From an uncultured Cyclobacteriaceae bacterium (GTDB taxonomy: Bacteria > Bacteroidota > Bacteroidia > Cytophagales > Cyclobacteriaceae), in assembly GCA_947492745.1 (NCBI GenBank), contig CANLOE010000029.1:1-63268 (forward strand): a stretch of 63,268 bases of DNA. The letters run 5' to 3'. Position 1 is the first letter of the stretch. Each line of letters begins with the position of its first letter. This document shows, piece by piece, positions 34,151-44,125 of this stretch. Made by a program: the position numbers and the translations under genes. The notes below the pieces were generated by a model. The model made no database searches, was not told the DNA's origin, and saw nothing but the letters and a program-made list of their open reading frames with translations.

Positions 34151-35398
34151 ATGAAGGAGTACAATATACTTTACGTAGATGATGAGGTCAGTAACTTACA
34201 AGGTTTTGAATCCATCTATTTTACGGATTACCATATCTACACCGCTATTTCCGGAAACGCCGCCTTGGAGATTTTGAGAAAACAGTTGATACATGTTATT
34301 ATTACCGATCAGAAGATGCCCGGGATGACGGGGGTAGAGTTTTTGAACAAGGTGGTGATTAAGTACCCAGACCCTATTCGTATTATACTGACAGGATATA
34401 GTGATATCGAAGTCATCATCAAAGCTATCAATAGCTGTGGTATCTATCGTTACCTGACCAAGCCTTGGGACCTTCAGGAAATGAACATGGTACTGGACCA
34501 AGCCATAGAAACATACAGCCTCAGAAAACAAAACAAGAAGCTGGTCGATGATCTTCAAAAGGTAAATGAGGACTTGGAACTGAAAGTTAGAGAAAGGACT
34601 CTGGAAGTAGAACGGCAGAAAGCGAACATCGAAGAAAAAAACGATAAAATAACGGCCAGTATCAATTATGCCAAGCGTATACAAGAAGCCATGCTACCCA
34701 AAATCGAAGATATAAAAGAACACCTAAATGATGTTTTTGTCTTCTTTAAACCTCGAAATATTGTTAGTGGGGATTTTTACTGGTTTCATGAGTACTATGG
34801 GAAAATCATTATCGCTGCTGTAGATTGTACGGGGCATGGTGTGCCCGGTGCCTTTATGAGTATGGTAGGTACTCAAGCGCTCAACAATATCGTGAGTATC
34901 AAACACTATTATAAGCCCGATCTGATTCTCAACGAGCTTCGAAAGGAGGTCAGAATACTGCTACAGCAGGACTCTAGTAAGAACAAAGATGGTATGGATG
35001 TTTCTCTATGTATGATCGATCATGATAGGGAAATCATCAATTTCGCCGGAGCCAAGAATACGCTCGTTTATATTGAAAATGGTGAAGTGGTCCAGTGCAA
35101 AGGAGACCGGCATAGTATCGGTGGCAGTTTGGATACAAAAAAAGAGGCAATTTTTCGGAACCATCAGGTCGCACTAAAGTCAAATACCACCTATTACCTC
35201 TTTACTGACGGCTATCAAGACCAGTTTGGAGGGGCCGAAGACAAAAAATTCATGATCAAGCGACTCAAAGAGCTATTCCTTGATATCTACACGTTACCCA
35301 TGGCAGAACAGCAGCAAGTACTGGAAAATACCCTGTCAGAGTGGATGCAGGGCAGGTCTCAGGTAGATGATATCCTTGTTCTCGGATTTCGGGTGTAG
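34151..35398 (+). CDS. Response regulator with PP2C/SpoIIE serine phosphatase output (RsbU-like)
   Basis: A 415-residue regulator. The receiver (about 4-122) has Asp53 in IITDQKMP, LTGYSD and TKPW. A coiled coil leads to a SpoIIE-type PP2C phosphatase domain (about 175-415) with IQEAMLP, NIVSGDFYWF, the metal-binding VDCTGHGVPGAFMS, KDGMDVSLC, ATDG-equivalent LFTDGYQDQFGG, and a final DDILVLGFRV. Such proteins dephosphorylate Ser/Thr on anti-sigma-factor antagonists or related partners when the receiver is phosphorylated. None of those partners is encoded nearby. The receiver is so similar to that of the previous gene (RIILTGYSDIEVII, AINSCGIYRY) that tandem duplication is likely. Confidence 0.92.
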   Translation: MKEYNILYVDDEVSNLQGFESIYFTDYHIYTAISGNAALEILRKQLIHVIITDQKMPGMTGVEFLNKVVIKYPDPIRIILTGYSDIEVIIKAINSCGIYRYLTKPWDLQEMNMVLDQAIETYSLRKQNKKLVDDLQKVNEDLELKVRERTLEVERQKANIEEKNDKITASINYAKRIQEAMLPKIEDIKEHLNDVFVFFKPRNIVSGDFYWFHEYYGKIIIAAVDCTGHGVPGAFMSMVGTQALNNIVSIKHYYKPDLILNELRKEVRILLQQDSSKNKDGMDVSLCMIDHDREIINFAGAKNTLVYIENGEVVQCKGDRHSIGGSLDTKKEAIFRNHQVALKSNTTYYLFTDGYQDQFGGAEDKKFMIKRLKELFLDIYTLPMAEQQQVLENTLSEWMQGRSQVDDILVLGFRV

Positions 35399-35671
35399 CA
35401 TACTGGGGAAGATTTGCTATAAAGGTGGATAACACAGAAGAACAAAAATGCTACTATACGCGTATTTCGCTACCTTTTAGTAGTAATAGGTAAAGGGATA
35501 GTCTTGTACTCAGTAGAAATCAATACGAAACACATGAAATATAAAGAATAATATTCTAGAACAGTCTTTGGGACCATATGGGAAATATTCCGTATCTATA
35601 AAGTAAGTTGGGAGAAACAAGAATCCAGATTGTCCGTTATCGGTATATCACCTGTTATATCGTTATATTCT

Positions 35672-36460
35672 ATGTACAGAAAAATCCTCACCCTACTTAA
35701 CCCATTAGTGTTATCTGCCACGCTCTACATTAATTTTCTAGCGGCTACTTCGGGACTGAATGGGAGAACTACAGGAGAAATATCGAATATGAATCCTACG
35801 CTCTTTACACCGGCAGGCTTTACCTTTTCGATATGGGGCATCATCTATTTGCTGAACATCATATTTGTATCGGTACAGGTATACAAGGCTTTTTGTATCC
35901 CCGAAAAGATGGATACCAGGCTGAGTATCGGTTTTCTCTTGATGACCATGGCCAATGCCACTTGGATGTATACTTGGCATGGACTCCATTATGGACTGGC
36001 CCTGTTGGTCATGCTACTGCTGTTGCTACTACTGATACAAACTTACCACTGGCTAGTGGAGATACGCCGAAAAGGCCAATACTTCCACAAATGGAGCTAT
36101 ACCGTAGAGTACCTAACGTTCAGTACCTATCTGGCATGGATATCGGTAGCGACGATTGCCAATGCCGCTGTTTTTTTGACGCTGGAAGGGCTGTCCTATC
36201 AAGGTACACTGGCTACGGGCCTGACCCTGTTCGTTATTCTCATCGCTCTGGGCTTGGGGCTATGGATAGTGTGGAAAGAAAGGAATGTCTGGTACGCGGC
36301 CGTTATGGTGTGGGCATTTTTCGGTATTTATAGCGCCAGGATAGGGGATGATAGTCCTGGTGCTTTTCGAGTAGCCACTGTCGCCCTTGCGGCGAGTATC
36401 GGTATAGCAATAACCTTGCTTTTTTATGGATTTGTGCTTTTTAGGAAAAGGCTGCACTAG
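35672..36460 (+). CDS. TspO/MBR-related multi-pass membrane protein
   Basis: A 262-residue integral membrane protein with about seven or eight hydrophobic segments and almost no soluble parts. The motif LFTPAGFTFSIWGIIYLLN near residue 50 is the aromatic-rich signature seen in TspO/tryptophan-rich sensory protein relatives. The pattern of repeated Trp (TWMYTWHGLH, VWYAAVMVWAFFGIY) also fits. It is longer than classical TspO (about 160 residues). Start chosen at ATG 35672 (MYRKILTLL) because the upstream in-frame start is TTG. Ligand and function unknown. Confidence 0.72.
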   Translation: MYRKILTLLNPLVLSATLYINFLAATSGLNGRTTGEISNMNPTLFTPAGFTFSIWGIIYLLNIIFVSVQVYKAFCIPEKMDTRLSIGFLLMTMANATWMYTWHGLHYGLALLVMLLLLLLLIQTYHWLVEIRRKGQYFHKWSYTVEYLTFSTYLAWISVATIANAAVFLTLEGLSYQGTLATGLTLFVILIALGLGLWIVWKERNVWYAAVMVWAFFGIYSARIGDDSPGAFRVATVALAASIGIAITLLFYGFVLFRKRLH

Positions 36461-36599
36461 GTATTTTATGTAGGATGATTTTCAATTTACCTTTTGTGGC
36501 GACCAAAGGTTGGACTTCAATAGATCAGCTCTCTTTGTCCGGTACGAGCGTCCATTGTTGCCTCAACTGAATTGATACTTCTGCCAAAAAAGTAATAAA

Positions 36600-36767
36600 C
36601 CCAAAATGATCCATAGCCTTCCTATTACGAGTATAAATTGCTTCAAGATCAGCGGTTTTACGCTGCGCAGGTTTTACACCTTAACAATCAATCAAGCCTC
36701 CTCATCTAAACCGCTGATTTTAGTGTACTTTATGCCCTCATCACGCAACCCTACTGATCAATTGGGG
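36600..36767. mobile_element. MITE F2 variant (168 bp)
   Basis: Ends CCCAAAATGATCCATAG and CTACTGATCAATTGGGG, flanked by ATAAA and TTAAA. Interior as in 22358-22525 and 1111-1252. Confidence 0.75.
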
Positions 36768-36891
36768 TTAAATCAGCAGATTTTATTTACCGACTTTATC
36801 CATACCAATAGTTTTTCTATCTAGTCTTGACCGATATTCCCCTTATATTAGCATCCTGTCAGGAAGCGAAAAACCAAAAGCACGATTGCCC

Positions 36892-38328
36892 ATGAACATG
36901 AACATCTCCGTAAAGACCCTTGGATTATTTTTGGGACCGCTACTGTGTTTTGGACTACTGGCCAGTGATGTCGATTTTATATCCCCCGCAGCGGATAAGG
37001 TACTGGCCATCGCCGTATGGATGGTACTGTGGTGGATCTCTGAGGCAGTATCCATCTCCGTAACAGCTTTGCTGCCCTTGGTACTCTTCCCCCTATTGGG
37101 TATCAATGATTTCAAATCGGTAGCAGGAAATTATGGAAGTGCCATTATCTTTCTGTTTCTGGGGGGCTTTATCCTAGCCTTGGCCATGGAGAAATGCGCG
37201 CTGCACAAGCGTATCGCACTGACCATCCTTACCCTGACGGGAAATCGTCCACAGGGCATACTTCTGGGGCTGATGTTGTCCACAGGCTTTCTGAGCATGT
37301 GGATCAGCAATACGGCGACGACGCTGGTGATATTGCCCATAGCACTGACCATCGTCTCCTACATCGCTGACCTGAACCAAGGTGTCGGGGGGGCGGAACT
37401 GGCCAAGTTCAGAGTGGCCTGTATGCTGGGCATAGCCTATGCCGCCAATATCGGGGGCACGGCCACGCTCATCGGTACTCCCCCCAATGTGGTACTGGTC
37501 GGCTATATGGAAGAAAGGCTGGGATTGGAAATGGATTTTATGCAGTGGCTCGGTATCGCCCTGCCCTTCGCTGTTCTGCTTTTTTTGGCCACTTATGCAG
37601 TACTGAGCCTGTTTTTTCTTCGTGGCTTGAGGCGAAAGCGTTTTTCCATAGCCATCGTCCATCAAGAACGCTCAGGGATGGGAGCACTGTCCTACGATGA
37701 ACTGCTGGTCATGGCCTGTTTTGGCATCACTATAGCACTATGGATATTCCGTGTCCCCTTTAATGCCCGGGCTGGACTGAGTCTGGGCAATGCTCATATT
37801 GCTATGATAGGAGCCCTGCTGACATTTGTATTGCCCTCGACAAAAAGAAAGATGGGAAAACTCCTCGAATGGGAAGATACCAAAGAACTTCAATGGGGCA
37901 TATTGATACTGTTCGGTGGAGGACTGGCACTTGCCAATGCGCTCTCCGATGCAGGTATCGTTACTTTTATCGGAGACTATGTACATAGCCAGAACTATGG
38001 ACAGGCCCAGACCCAGACCATGCTGGTCTCGCTCTCCCTGTTCTTGACCGAACTGATGAGCAATGTAGCTCTGGTATCCATACTGTCGCCTATGCTATCG
38101 GGGATAGCTACAGGTGTGGGTATGGACTTCCTGCACCTGGGCATACCTGTGGCACTGGCTTCCAGTTGTGCCTTTATGTTGCCCATGTCCACACCACCCA
38201 ATGCCATTGTATACTCCAGTGGTTTTCTAAGGGTCATCGACATGCTCAAAGTAGGTGTCGTACTCAATATCATCGCTATATTTTTATTGATTGTTTTGGG
38301 TAATTTCTGGATTGTGATTTTTGTGTAA
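36892..38328 (+). CDS. SLC13/DASS-family anion:sodium symporter
   Basis: A 478-residue inner-membrane carrier of the divalent anion:Na+ symporter family, which takes up dicarboxylates, citrate or sulfate. It has about eleven hydrophobic segments. The two Ser-Asn-Thr-type substrate/sodium motifs are visible: SMWISNTATTLVILPIAL in the first half and LTELMSNVALVSILSPM in the second, and also GGTATLIGTPPNVVLVG and the mirrored MSTPPNAIVYSSGF. Start chosen at ATG 36892; the upstream in-frame codon is TTG. The substrate cannot be told from sequence. Confidence 0.93.
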   Translation: MNMNISVKTLGLFLGPLLCFGLLASDVDFISPAADKVLAIAVWMVLWWISEAVSISVTALLPLVLFPLLGINDFKSVAGNYGSAIIFLFLGGFILALAMEKCALHKRIALTILTLTGNRPQGILLGLMLSTGFLSMWISNTATTLVILPIALTIVSYIADLNQGVGGAELAKFRVACMLGIAYAANIGGTATLIGTPPNVVLVGYMEERLGLEMDFMQWLGIALPFAVLLFLATYAVLSLFFLRGLRRKRFSIAIVHQERSGMGALSYDELLVMACFGITIALWIFRVPFNARAGLSLGNAHIAMIGALLTFVLPSTKRKMGKLLEWEDTKELQWGILILFGGGLALANALSDAGIVTFIGDYVHSQNYGQAQTQTMLVSLSLFLTELMSNVALVSILSPMLSGIATGVGMDFLHLGIPVALASSCAFMLPMSTPPNAIVYSSGFLRVIDMLKVGVVLNIIAIFLLIVLGNFWIVIFV

Positions 38329-38728
38329 TCCATAGCTGTCCTTCCTTGGCCAAAAGAATCACAACCCTATAAGTAGTTATACTCAGGCACAGTGGGTTTG
38401 TTGATTTACCGAATAGCACTGTATCCTTATGAAGCATCCCCGATAACCGATTTTGCCAATGTACAATGGACGATATGCTTCAATACATAGGATTGCTCAG
38501 TTGATTCATTTCCCTATTCACTTTTTCTGAGGTAGAATACAAATGCCGTCCAATACTGCAATAAATCCCGATTAAGATGGTTTTTTACGATAAATTGATA
38601 TTAAATTCGCTTCATCGGTACAGGATTATGCGATATGTATATTCCTATACCAACTTTAAAGGTTTTAAATTATTATCTGCCAACAATTTAACCGCTACTG
38701 TTGGCACCTTTACTAAAACTAGAACTCT
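38329..38728. other. Intergenic, nothing firm
   Basis: About 400 bases. TTCACTTTTTCTGAGGTA at about 38518 faintly resembles the end of F4 elements, but no partner end was found. Confidence 0.3.
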
Positions 38729-39709
38729 ATGTCAGCAAAAGCAGCTTTTATCGATGATCTCTCACTGCCCGTAGTGGCCGCTCCCATGTTCCTGATTTCC
38801 GGGCCACAACTGGTCATAGAATCTTGTAAGCAAGGAATTGTAGGTACTTTCCCTGCTCTGAACCAAAGAACGACCGAAGGTTTTGAAGAGTGGCTTATCG
38901 AAATCAAAGCTGCATTGTCTGCATTTGAAGAAGAAACAGGAAAAAAGGCTGCCCCTTTTGGTGTCAACCTGATCGTGCATAAGACCAATCCAAGGTTAGA
39001 GGCCGATTTGAAAATCTGTATCAAACATAAGGTACCTTTGATCATCACCTCTTTGGGTGCGGTATCCACGCTGATCGATGCTGTGCACAGTTATGGTGGT
39101 CTGGTGTTCCATGATGTGGTCAAAAAGCGGCATGCCGAAAAAGCTGCTGAAGCCGGTGTTGATGGACTGATACTAGTGGCTGCCGGCGCTGGAGGACATG
39201 CGGGTATTATCAATCCTATACCCTTGATTTCGGAAGTAAAGAGCTTCTTTGACAAAACGGTACTGCTGTCCGGATGCATGAGCAATGGTCGTGATGTGGC
39301 CTCCGCGTTACAGATGGGTGCCGATTTAGCCTATATGGGCACTCGGTTTATCAATACTGAGGAAAGTAAGGCAGAGGAGGCCTATAAGAAGATGATCATC
39401 GATAGTGGGGCCAGTGATATTGTCTATACCGCCGCCGTATCGGGAGTTCCGGCCAACTTTCTACGTCCTAGCCTAGAGGCAATGGGAATCACCAAAGAGC
39501 AGTGGAACAAAAGTGCAAAGATCGATTTTGGCGAAGAGCTGGATGCTGCTCAGGCAGAGGCCAAAGCCTGGAAGACACTCTGGTCTGCGGGGCAGGGCGT
39601 GACGACTATCGATAATGTACTGCCCGTAGCAGAGCTTATCGCACAGATGAAATCAGAATTTGTAGCTGCCATTGAGGCCCAATATCAGCTACTGGAAAAG
39701 TATCGGTAA
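38729..39709 (+). CDS. Nitronate monooxygenase (2-nitropropane dioxygenase family)
   Basis: A 326-residue FMN-dependent TIM-barrel enzyme that oxidises alkyl nitronates. The N-terminus LPVVAAPMFLISGPQLVIE, the phosphate/FMN region with catalytic His in AGAGGHAGI, and LLSGCMSNGRDVASALQMGADLAYMGTRFINTEES match the family. FabK-type enoyl-ACP reductases have the same fold, but the AAGAGGHAG motif and the lack of the FabK cation-binding features favour nitronate monooxygenase. The gene is monocistronic. Confidence 0.88.
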   Translation: MSAKAAFIDDLSLPVVAAPMFLISGPQLVIESCKQGIVGTFPALNQRTTEGFEEWLIEIKAALSAFEEETGKKAAPFGVNLIVHKTNPRLEADLKICIKHKVPLIITSLGAVSTLIDAVHSYGGLVFHDVVKKRHAEKAAEAGVDGLILVAAGAGGHAGIINPIPLISEVKSFFDKTVLLSGCMSNGRDVASALQMGADLAYMGTRFINTEESKAEEAYKKMIIDSGASDIVYTAAVSGVPANFLRPSLEAMGITKEQWNKSAKIDFGEELDAAQAEAKAWKTLWSAGQGVTTIDNVLPVAELIAQMKSEFVAAIEAQYQLLEKYR

Positions 39710-39836
39710 TGTGTTATCCATCGGATTTTCCTTGCCATCTTCCCAAGGTGTGGGTGCAATCCGGTGCGAAAGTGCCTGTGCTTAGGTGACCCACTCCGGT
39801 GGCAATGTGTCGGTCAGGGTTTGAAAAGAACTTTAA

Positions 39837-40000
39837 CCCAAATTGATTGATAGAAATCGTGATGAGCGTATAAATAGCAAAATACCGGCCATTTGGATTC
39901 GTTCGGCTTAGCACCGCTATGGTGAATGAAGACCGATGGGCAAAGCTTCCGGTATGAAGCTATTTATGCGCGGAATAGGTTCTCTATTGATCATTTTGGG
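39837..40000. mobile_element. MITE F2, copy c (164 bp)
   Basis: Ends CCCAAATTGATTGATAG and TTGATCATTTTGGG, target duplication TTTAA at 39832-39836 and 40001-40005. Confidence 0.85.
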
Positions 40001-40072
40001 TTTAATGTCCTAAAACTGTTATTTTAGGATGTTAGGAATGATGAAGTACCGTTCGGGATAGAAAAATCGAAA

Positions 40073-40945
40073 ATGCAATACATAGAGACCATCACAAAAG
40101 CCTATAGGGACTACTGGTCGTATCTGGTCAGAGAGATACTCCATCCGCACTGGGGGAATTACTTCTACTGGCTTATCGGCGTTTCTCTAGTGGTATGGAG
40201 CTTGGAAATCCTTTTTCCATGGCGTAAACAGCAGTCCAACTTTAGAAAAGGCTTTTGGTTGGATACCTTTTACATGTTCTTTAATTTCTTCCTGTTCTCA
40301 TTGATCCTGTACAATGCGCTCTCCAATGTAGCCGTCGAATTCTTCGAATCGATATTGGCATCCATTGGTGTCCGAAATTTAGTGGCTGTAGAAATAGCCT
40401 CTTGGCCTGTTGTTGCACAGTGGCTGTCCTTGTTCGTACTGGCCGATTTCCTCCAGTGGAATATCCATCGGCTGCTGCACCGAGTCCCTTGGTTGTGGAA
40501 GTTTCATCAGGTACATCATTCTGTAAAAGAAATGGGTTTTGCTGCGCAGTTCCGGTTTCACTGGATGGAGACTATCGTGTATAAGACCATCCAGTACATC
40601 CCATTGTCCATGATCGGGTTCGGCATTGACGATTTTTTTATCGTCCATATGACCGCGGTGACCATCGGCCATCTAAACCATGCCAATCTAGGTTGGGATT
40701 ACGGACCGTTGAAGTATATCCTGAACAATCCGAAGATGCACATTTGGCATCACTCTAGGTCGCTTCCCGAAGCGCATCACTATGGAGCCAACTTTGGTCT
40801 GTCGCTGAGCCTATGGGATTACCTGTTCGGAACGGCCTATGTCCCCACTAATGGTCGCAATATACCATTGGGCTTTGAGTATGATGAAGAGTTTCCCGAA
40901 GATTTTCTGGGCCATAACGTATATCCACTGCGCAAGGGCAAGTGA
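40073..40945 (+). CDS. Sterol desaturase/fatty acid hydroxylase family membrane di-iron enzyme
   Basis: A 290-residue membrane enzyme with three or four hydrophobic segments in the first 160 residues. The histidine boxes that bind the di-iron centre are complete: HRLLH and HQVHH (HRLLHRVPWLWKFHQVHHSV), later HLNHAN, and HIWHHSRSLPEAHH. These enzymes insert oxygen into or desaturate lipids, using an external electron donor. The substrate here is unknown; in Bacteroidota related proteins act on carotenoids, alkylglycerols or fatty acids. Confidence 0.9.
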   Translation: MQYIETITKAYRDYWSYLVREILHPHWGNYFYWLIGVSLVVWSLEILFPWRKQQSNFRKGFWLDTFYMFFNFFLFSLILYNALSNVAVEFFESILASIGVRNLVAVEIASWPVVAQWLSLFVLADFLQWNIHRLLHRVPWLWKFHQVHHSVKEMGFAAQFRFHWMETIVYKTIQYIPLSMIGFGIDDFFIVHMTAVTIGHLNHANLGWDYGPLKYILNNPKMHIWHHSRSLPEAHHYGANFGLSLSLWDYLFGTAYVPTNGRNIPLGFEYDEEFPEDFLGHNVYPLRKGK

Positions 40946-41190
40946 TGGGATTGTTTGACTGATTTTTCTGAAATGTATCTTTTTTTCTCGATTCAAAAAT
41001 CAAAGATTCGATTACTTCTATGTCAAATGTCCTTCCAGTCATAGGAGTATTTCATAAACCCCGATTTTGAATCGATTTTGATGTTTTGTTCTTCGATGTA
41101 TCCATTACATTCGGGTTATGGGGCCGAGATGTCGGTTTATTGGTATTCCTGAAGTATATTGCAGTTACGAAAAACGGAAACCCAGTAGTA

Positions 41191-42435
41191 ATGAAATTCC
41201 TTGTATACCTGACCTTGACCCTGTTGCTGCTCATAGCTGCTTGGATGGCCTATGATTATACCACTTGGGAAGACTATCCTATTTCTGATGTCTTTCCCTT
41301 GTATACAGAGGTCAGCGACCAGCGCTATATTTCCCGGATCGATAGGGCAGAAGAGCGTTTGATACAGATCAGGGAAGAATTACAAGTGCCTTCGGTATCC
41401 ATAGCCGTAAGCAGGGACGGCACCATGCTCTGGTCGGCAGCTACGGGCTATGCGCATATGGACAAAGCAGCGGCGCTGGCCACACCGAAGAGCGTATACC
41501 GTATAGGAAGCATCTCCAAGCCTTTGACCGCTACTGTAGCGGCGAGACTCTATGATCGCCGGCAGTTGGACCTGGATAAGAAGATAGGTCATCATATCGA
41601 CAATTACCCTCAAAAAAAGTGGGACTTCAATCTTAGACAGTTACTGAGTCATACGGCCGGTATCGGAAACTACGAAGATTTTGGGCCTTATGGCCTATTC
41701 ATTTCTTTGTGCAACTGCACTCGATTTTCTACCGTAAGTGAGTCTTTGGATGTTTTTAATGAAGTGGATTTACTCTATCGGCCCGGCACTGAGTATAAGT
41801 ACAGTACTTTTGACAATTCTCTGGTAGCGGCATGGATGGAACAACGGACCCGGAAAACATTTCTGGACTTGGTAGCAGAAGAAATATTCACTCCACTGAA
41901 CATGCGGGATACCTATGCCGATCATGCACCGGGCAGGGAAAATCCGAAGTCTCTGGTCACCTTCTATGAGAGAAAAGCCGGTACCTTTCGTGAATACAGG
42001 ACACTAGGACTGATCAATCATGATATCGACCTGAGCTATAAATGGGCCGGAGGTGGATTCTTGTCCACCCCTAGCGACTTGGTCCGTTTGGGTAATGCTT
42101 GGCTCAGTGATAGTACCTATCTTTCCCAAGAGACCAAAGCCACGTTTTGGGCTCCGCAGCCTTTGGAAAATGGTGAAGAGAACGGAGACCAATATGCATT
42201 GGGCTGGCGCTCGGAATATGCTTATCAAGACTCCTTGCTGCTGGAGGGTAAAAAAGTGTGGCTGGTGCATCATAGCGGCTCCACCAAAGGAGCGATGAAC
42301 TTACTGTTTTTGTTTCCCGAGTATAAGATGAGTATGGATGTGGCCATCAATGCCCAAGCGACAAGTATGAAGGAGTTCTGGGAAAGTGTGCTCTCGATTG
42401 CGGACTTATTTTTGAAAGAAGAACCTGAAGTTTGA
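41191..42435 (+). CDS. Serine hydrolase, class C beta-lactamase-like (LACTB type)
   Basis: A 414-residue membrane-anchored or exported hydrolase. ATG 41191 gives MKFLVYLTLTLLLLIAAWMAYD, a good signal/anchor; the frame also opens earlier at 41086 but with no signal. The catalytic SxxK is SISK in YRIGSISKPLTA (nucleophile Ser). The second motif is YST in YKYSTFDN where beta-lactamases have YxN; YST is typical of LACTB-like peptidases. The third motif is HSG in VHHSGSTKG. It probably hydrolyses peptides or esters rather than beta-lactams. Confidence 0.9.
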   Translation: MKFLVYLTLTLLLLIAAWMAYDYTTWEDYPISDVFPLYTEVSDQRYISRIDRAEERLIQIREELQVPSVSIAVSRDGTMLWSAATGYAHMDKAAALATPKSVYRIGSISKPLTATVAARLYDRRQLDLDKKIGHHIDNYPQKKWDFNLRQLLSHTAGIGNYEDFGPYGLFISLCNCTRFSTVSESLDVFNEVDLLYRPGTEYKYSTFDNSLVAAWMEQRTRKTFLDLVAEEIFTPLNMRDTYADHAPGRENPKSLVTFYERKAGTFREYRTLGLINHDIDLSYKWAGGGFLSTPSDLVRLGNAWLSDSTYLSQETKATFWAPQPLENGEENGDQYALGWRSEYAYQDSLLLEGKKVWLVHHSGSTKGAMNLLFLFPEYKMSMDVAINAQATSMKEFWESVLSIADLFLKEEPEV

Positions 42436-42647
42436 TAGAATGAAATCCGTTGAATACAACGATTTCACAATCAAGTAGATGATTAATTTAGTAACCATAA
42501 ATTACTGATATGCAGAACCTTATAAAAGTCTAATTAAAGTAACGATTCTTTTTTGGATTGTCATTTCCGATAAAATATAAACATCAGTTAATCAGTTTAT
42601 TGAGAGAATAACCTTAAGTATTAATAAAGGTGGGTCGGCGTTAAAAG
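42436..42647. other. Short AT-rich gap
   Basis: Nothing recognised before the F5 remnant. Confidence 0.3.
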
Positions 42648-42830
42648 CTACTTTGAAGGAAATTATTATAGAATCCGTTATTGCTTATTTTGAAGAGGCC
42701 TGAACGTGAATTAATGTCCTGAGGATTTGGCCCGTGAAGAGGCCTGTCAGCCGCGTGAGCCATTGACAAAAGATAGCAGCCTCTATCAGATTTAAAATCG
42801 TGCCATAAGAAGTGCATACAGCAATGGGCA
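42648..42830. mobile_element. MITE F5, degraded copy
   Basis: Inner blocks ATTGCTTATTTTGAAGAGG, GCCGCGTGAGCCATTGACAA and GATAGCAGCCTC align with 15221-15435; the terminal repeats are decayed. Confidence 0.55.
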
Positions 42831-42939
42831 TGACCAAGAAAGCAAAGGTTTGATATGAATGTTGTCCCTGCGAGTTCCATGTGATCATTCAGCACTATCC
42901 TTATGTACGTACATTTGGAAGTGGACTCTAAAGAGCAAA

Positions 42940-42966
42940 AAAAAGGATGCATATAGCATCCTTTTT
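42940..42966. terminator. Strong hairpin terminator
   Basis: AAAAAGGATGC, loop ATATA, GCATCCTTTTT. About 500 bases after the serine hydrolase and with A- and T-tracts on both sides, so it can act in either direction. No gene next to it explains it. Confidence 0.55.
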
Positions 42967-43317
42967 CATTTACCTTCATGACTTTTAGGTTATGAAGGTA
43001 CCGCCTATAACAATGATGAAATAACTCTAAGGCTAGCTTCGGAGTATGGAGCGTTCCCAAATTGCCCGCTGCTACAGGAACTTGGAAACGCTCAGGAAAA
43101 TCATTTTCCCAAAAGGACCGGCCTTTTAAAAAACCTTATCGCGTTTCGATAAGTAATGGCAAAAAATGAATCCCCTTGTACTCCACTCTACATAGCACTC
43201 TGCACTTATATATTCGATAGATTCCCTATACATAAAACTCTACCTGAAAAGCTTGATCGTTGCCCTGCAACGCCAGTGGCTGTAGAGACAGAATAGGTAG
43301 GGAATTGAAGGCTTTTA

Positions 43318-43477
43318 TACAAACTTAGCTTTTAACTATCGCCTATCTTCCTGTTCATTTTGCTTCACTCTGCGTTGACAATCCTCGCGATAGCGCTGCT
43401 ATCCCTGCGGTTATCGCCTTGATTGAAACCAAAATGACCCGCGCAATCTTATACGACATTTAAAACCCAAATTTGTA
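43318..43477. mobile_element. MITE F1, copy F (160 bp)
   Basis: Begins TACAAACTTAGC, ends CCCAAATTTGTA, target duplication TTA at 43315-43317 and 43478-43480. Confidence 0.88.
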
Positions 43478-43642
43478 TTATAAATTCGGTACGGCTGATA
43501 CGTACCTTGTTGACTCCCTTTTTTATCCTATGATCTTGCGTCCTATCCGACGGATTGACCGTCGCAGCATAAATATAGCTGTATTTATGCGCGATAGGGG
43601 AGGGGCATACCTCATAGTACCGATATCATTTTTGCCCCACTA

Positions 43643-43894
43643 TTAGCCATGATAGGTACTCTTGAAATCGGCAAATACCATCTTGTTTTGAAGAGAATTG
43701 TACTCGGATAGCAAAAGATAGGCCGATTTCGGCACATAGTTAAAGCGATGCTTTAATTCCTCTATCTTAGTGCTCAGTTCTCTAACATAGAACCGTATCT
43801 GCTCTAGGTTCTTACATCTTCTTGGTTTTTCAAAGTTCCTTTTCGTGAAGTCCTTGAATTCCGTTTCTACTCGCTTTTTTTCAAATTCGCTCAT
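43643..43894 (-). CDS. Small hypothetical protein, charged helical
   Basis: An 83-residue soluble protein starting MSEFEKKRVETEFKDFTK (ATG at 43894; the frame can also open at GTG 43915). It is rich in Lys and Glu with probable amphipathic helices (IRFYVRELSTKIEELKHRF). I recognise no family. Three related TTGTG/TTGCACA palindromes upstream suggest tight transcriptional control. There are no functional neighbours. Confidence 0.55.
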   Translation of the reverse strand: MSEFEKKRVETEFKDFTKRNFEKPRRCKNLEQIRFYVRELSTKIEELKHRFNYVPKSAYLLLSEYNSLQNKMVFADFKSTYHG

Positions 43895-43901
43895 ATCGAT
43901 T

Positions 43902-44125
43902 GTGTGTTTTTGCACATATTGAAAAAATATTTATACACAATTATAGCTCTATTTTAATTTAAACGCAAGTTTAGGTAAAAATAAATGTGCAATTTTGCAC
44001 ATTTATTTTTATTCTCACAGAAGTTTATGCCAGAAGTTCACATGAAAAGGCCCTAAGCTGCTTTTAAGGGTGGTTTTTCAAAAAAAGAGAGCGATACTCA
44101 AAAGTCATTGTGTATTCTTGCACAA
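43902..44125. promoter_or_regulatory. Three related TGTGCA-type palindromes
   Basis: 43976-44011 is a perfect 17-bp inverted repeat (TAAAAATAAATGTGCAA, TT, complement). TGTGTTTTTGCACA at 43903-43916 and TTGTGTATTCTTGCACAA at 44108-44125 share the same TTGTG...TTGCACA half-sites. This looks like an operator cluster for a dimeric or tetrameric regulator acting on the small gene at 43643-43894. Confidence 0.45.

Noticed and set aside
43230-43640. A continuous minus-strand reading across F1 copy F after removing the element
   Set aside because: Removal does give an open frame of about 70 codons, but I recognise no protein in it and a palindrome explains part of the sequence.
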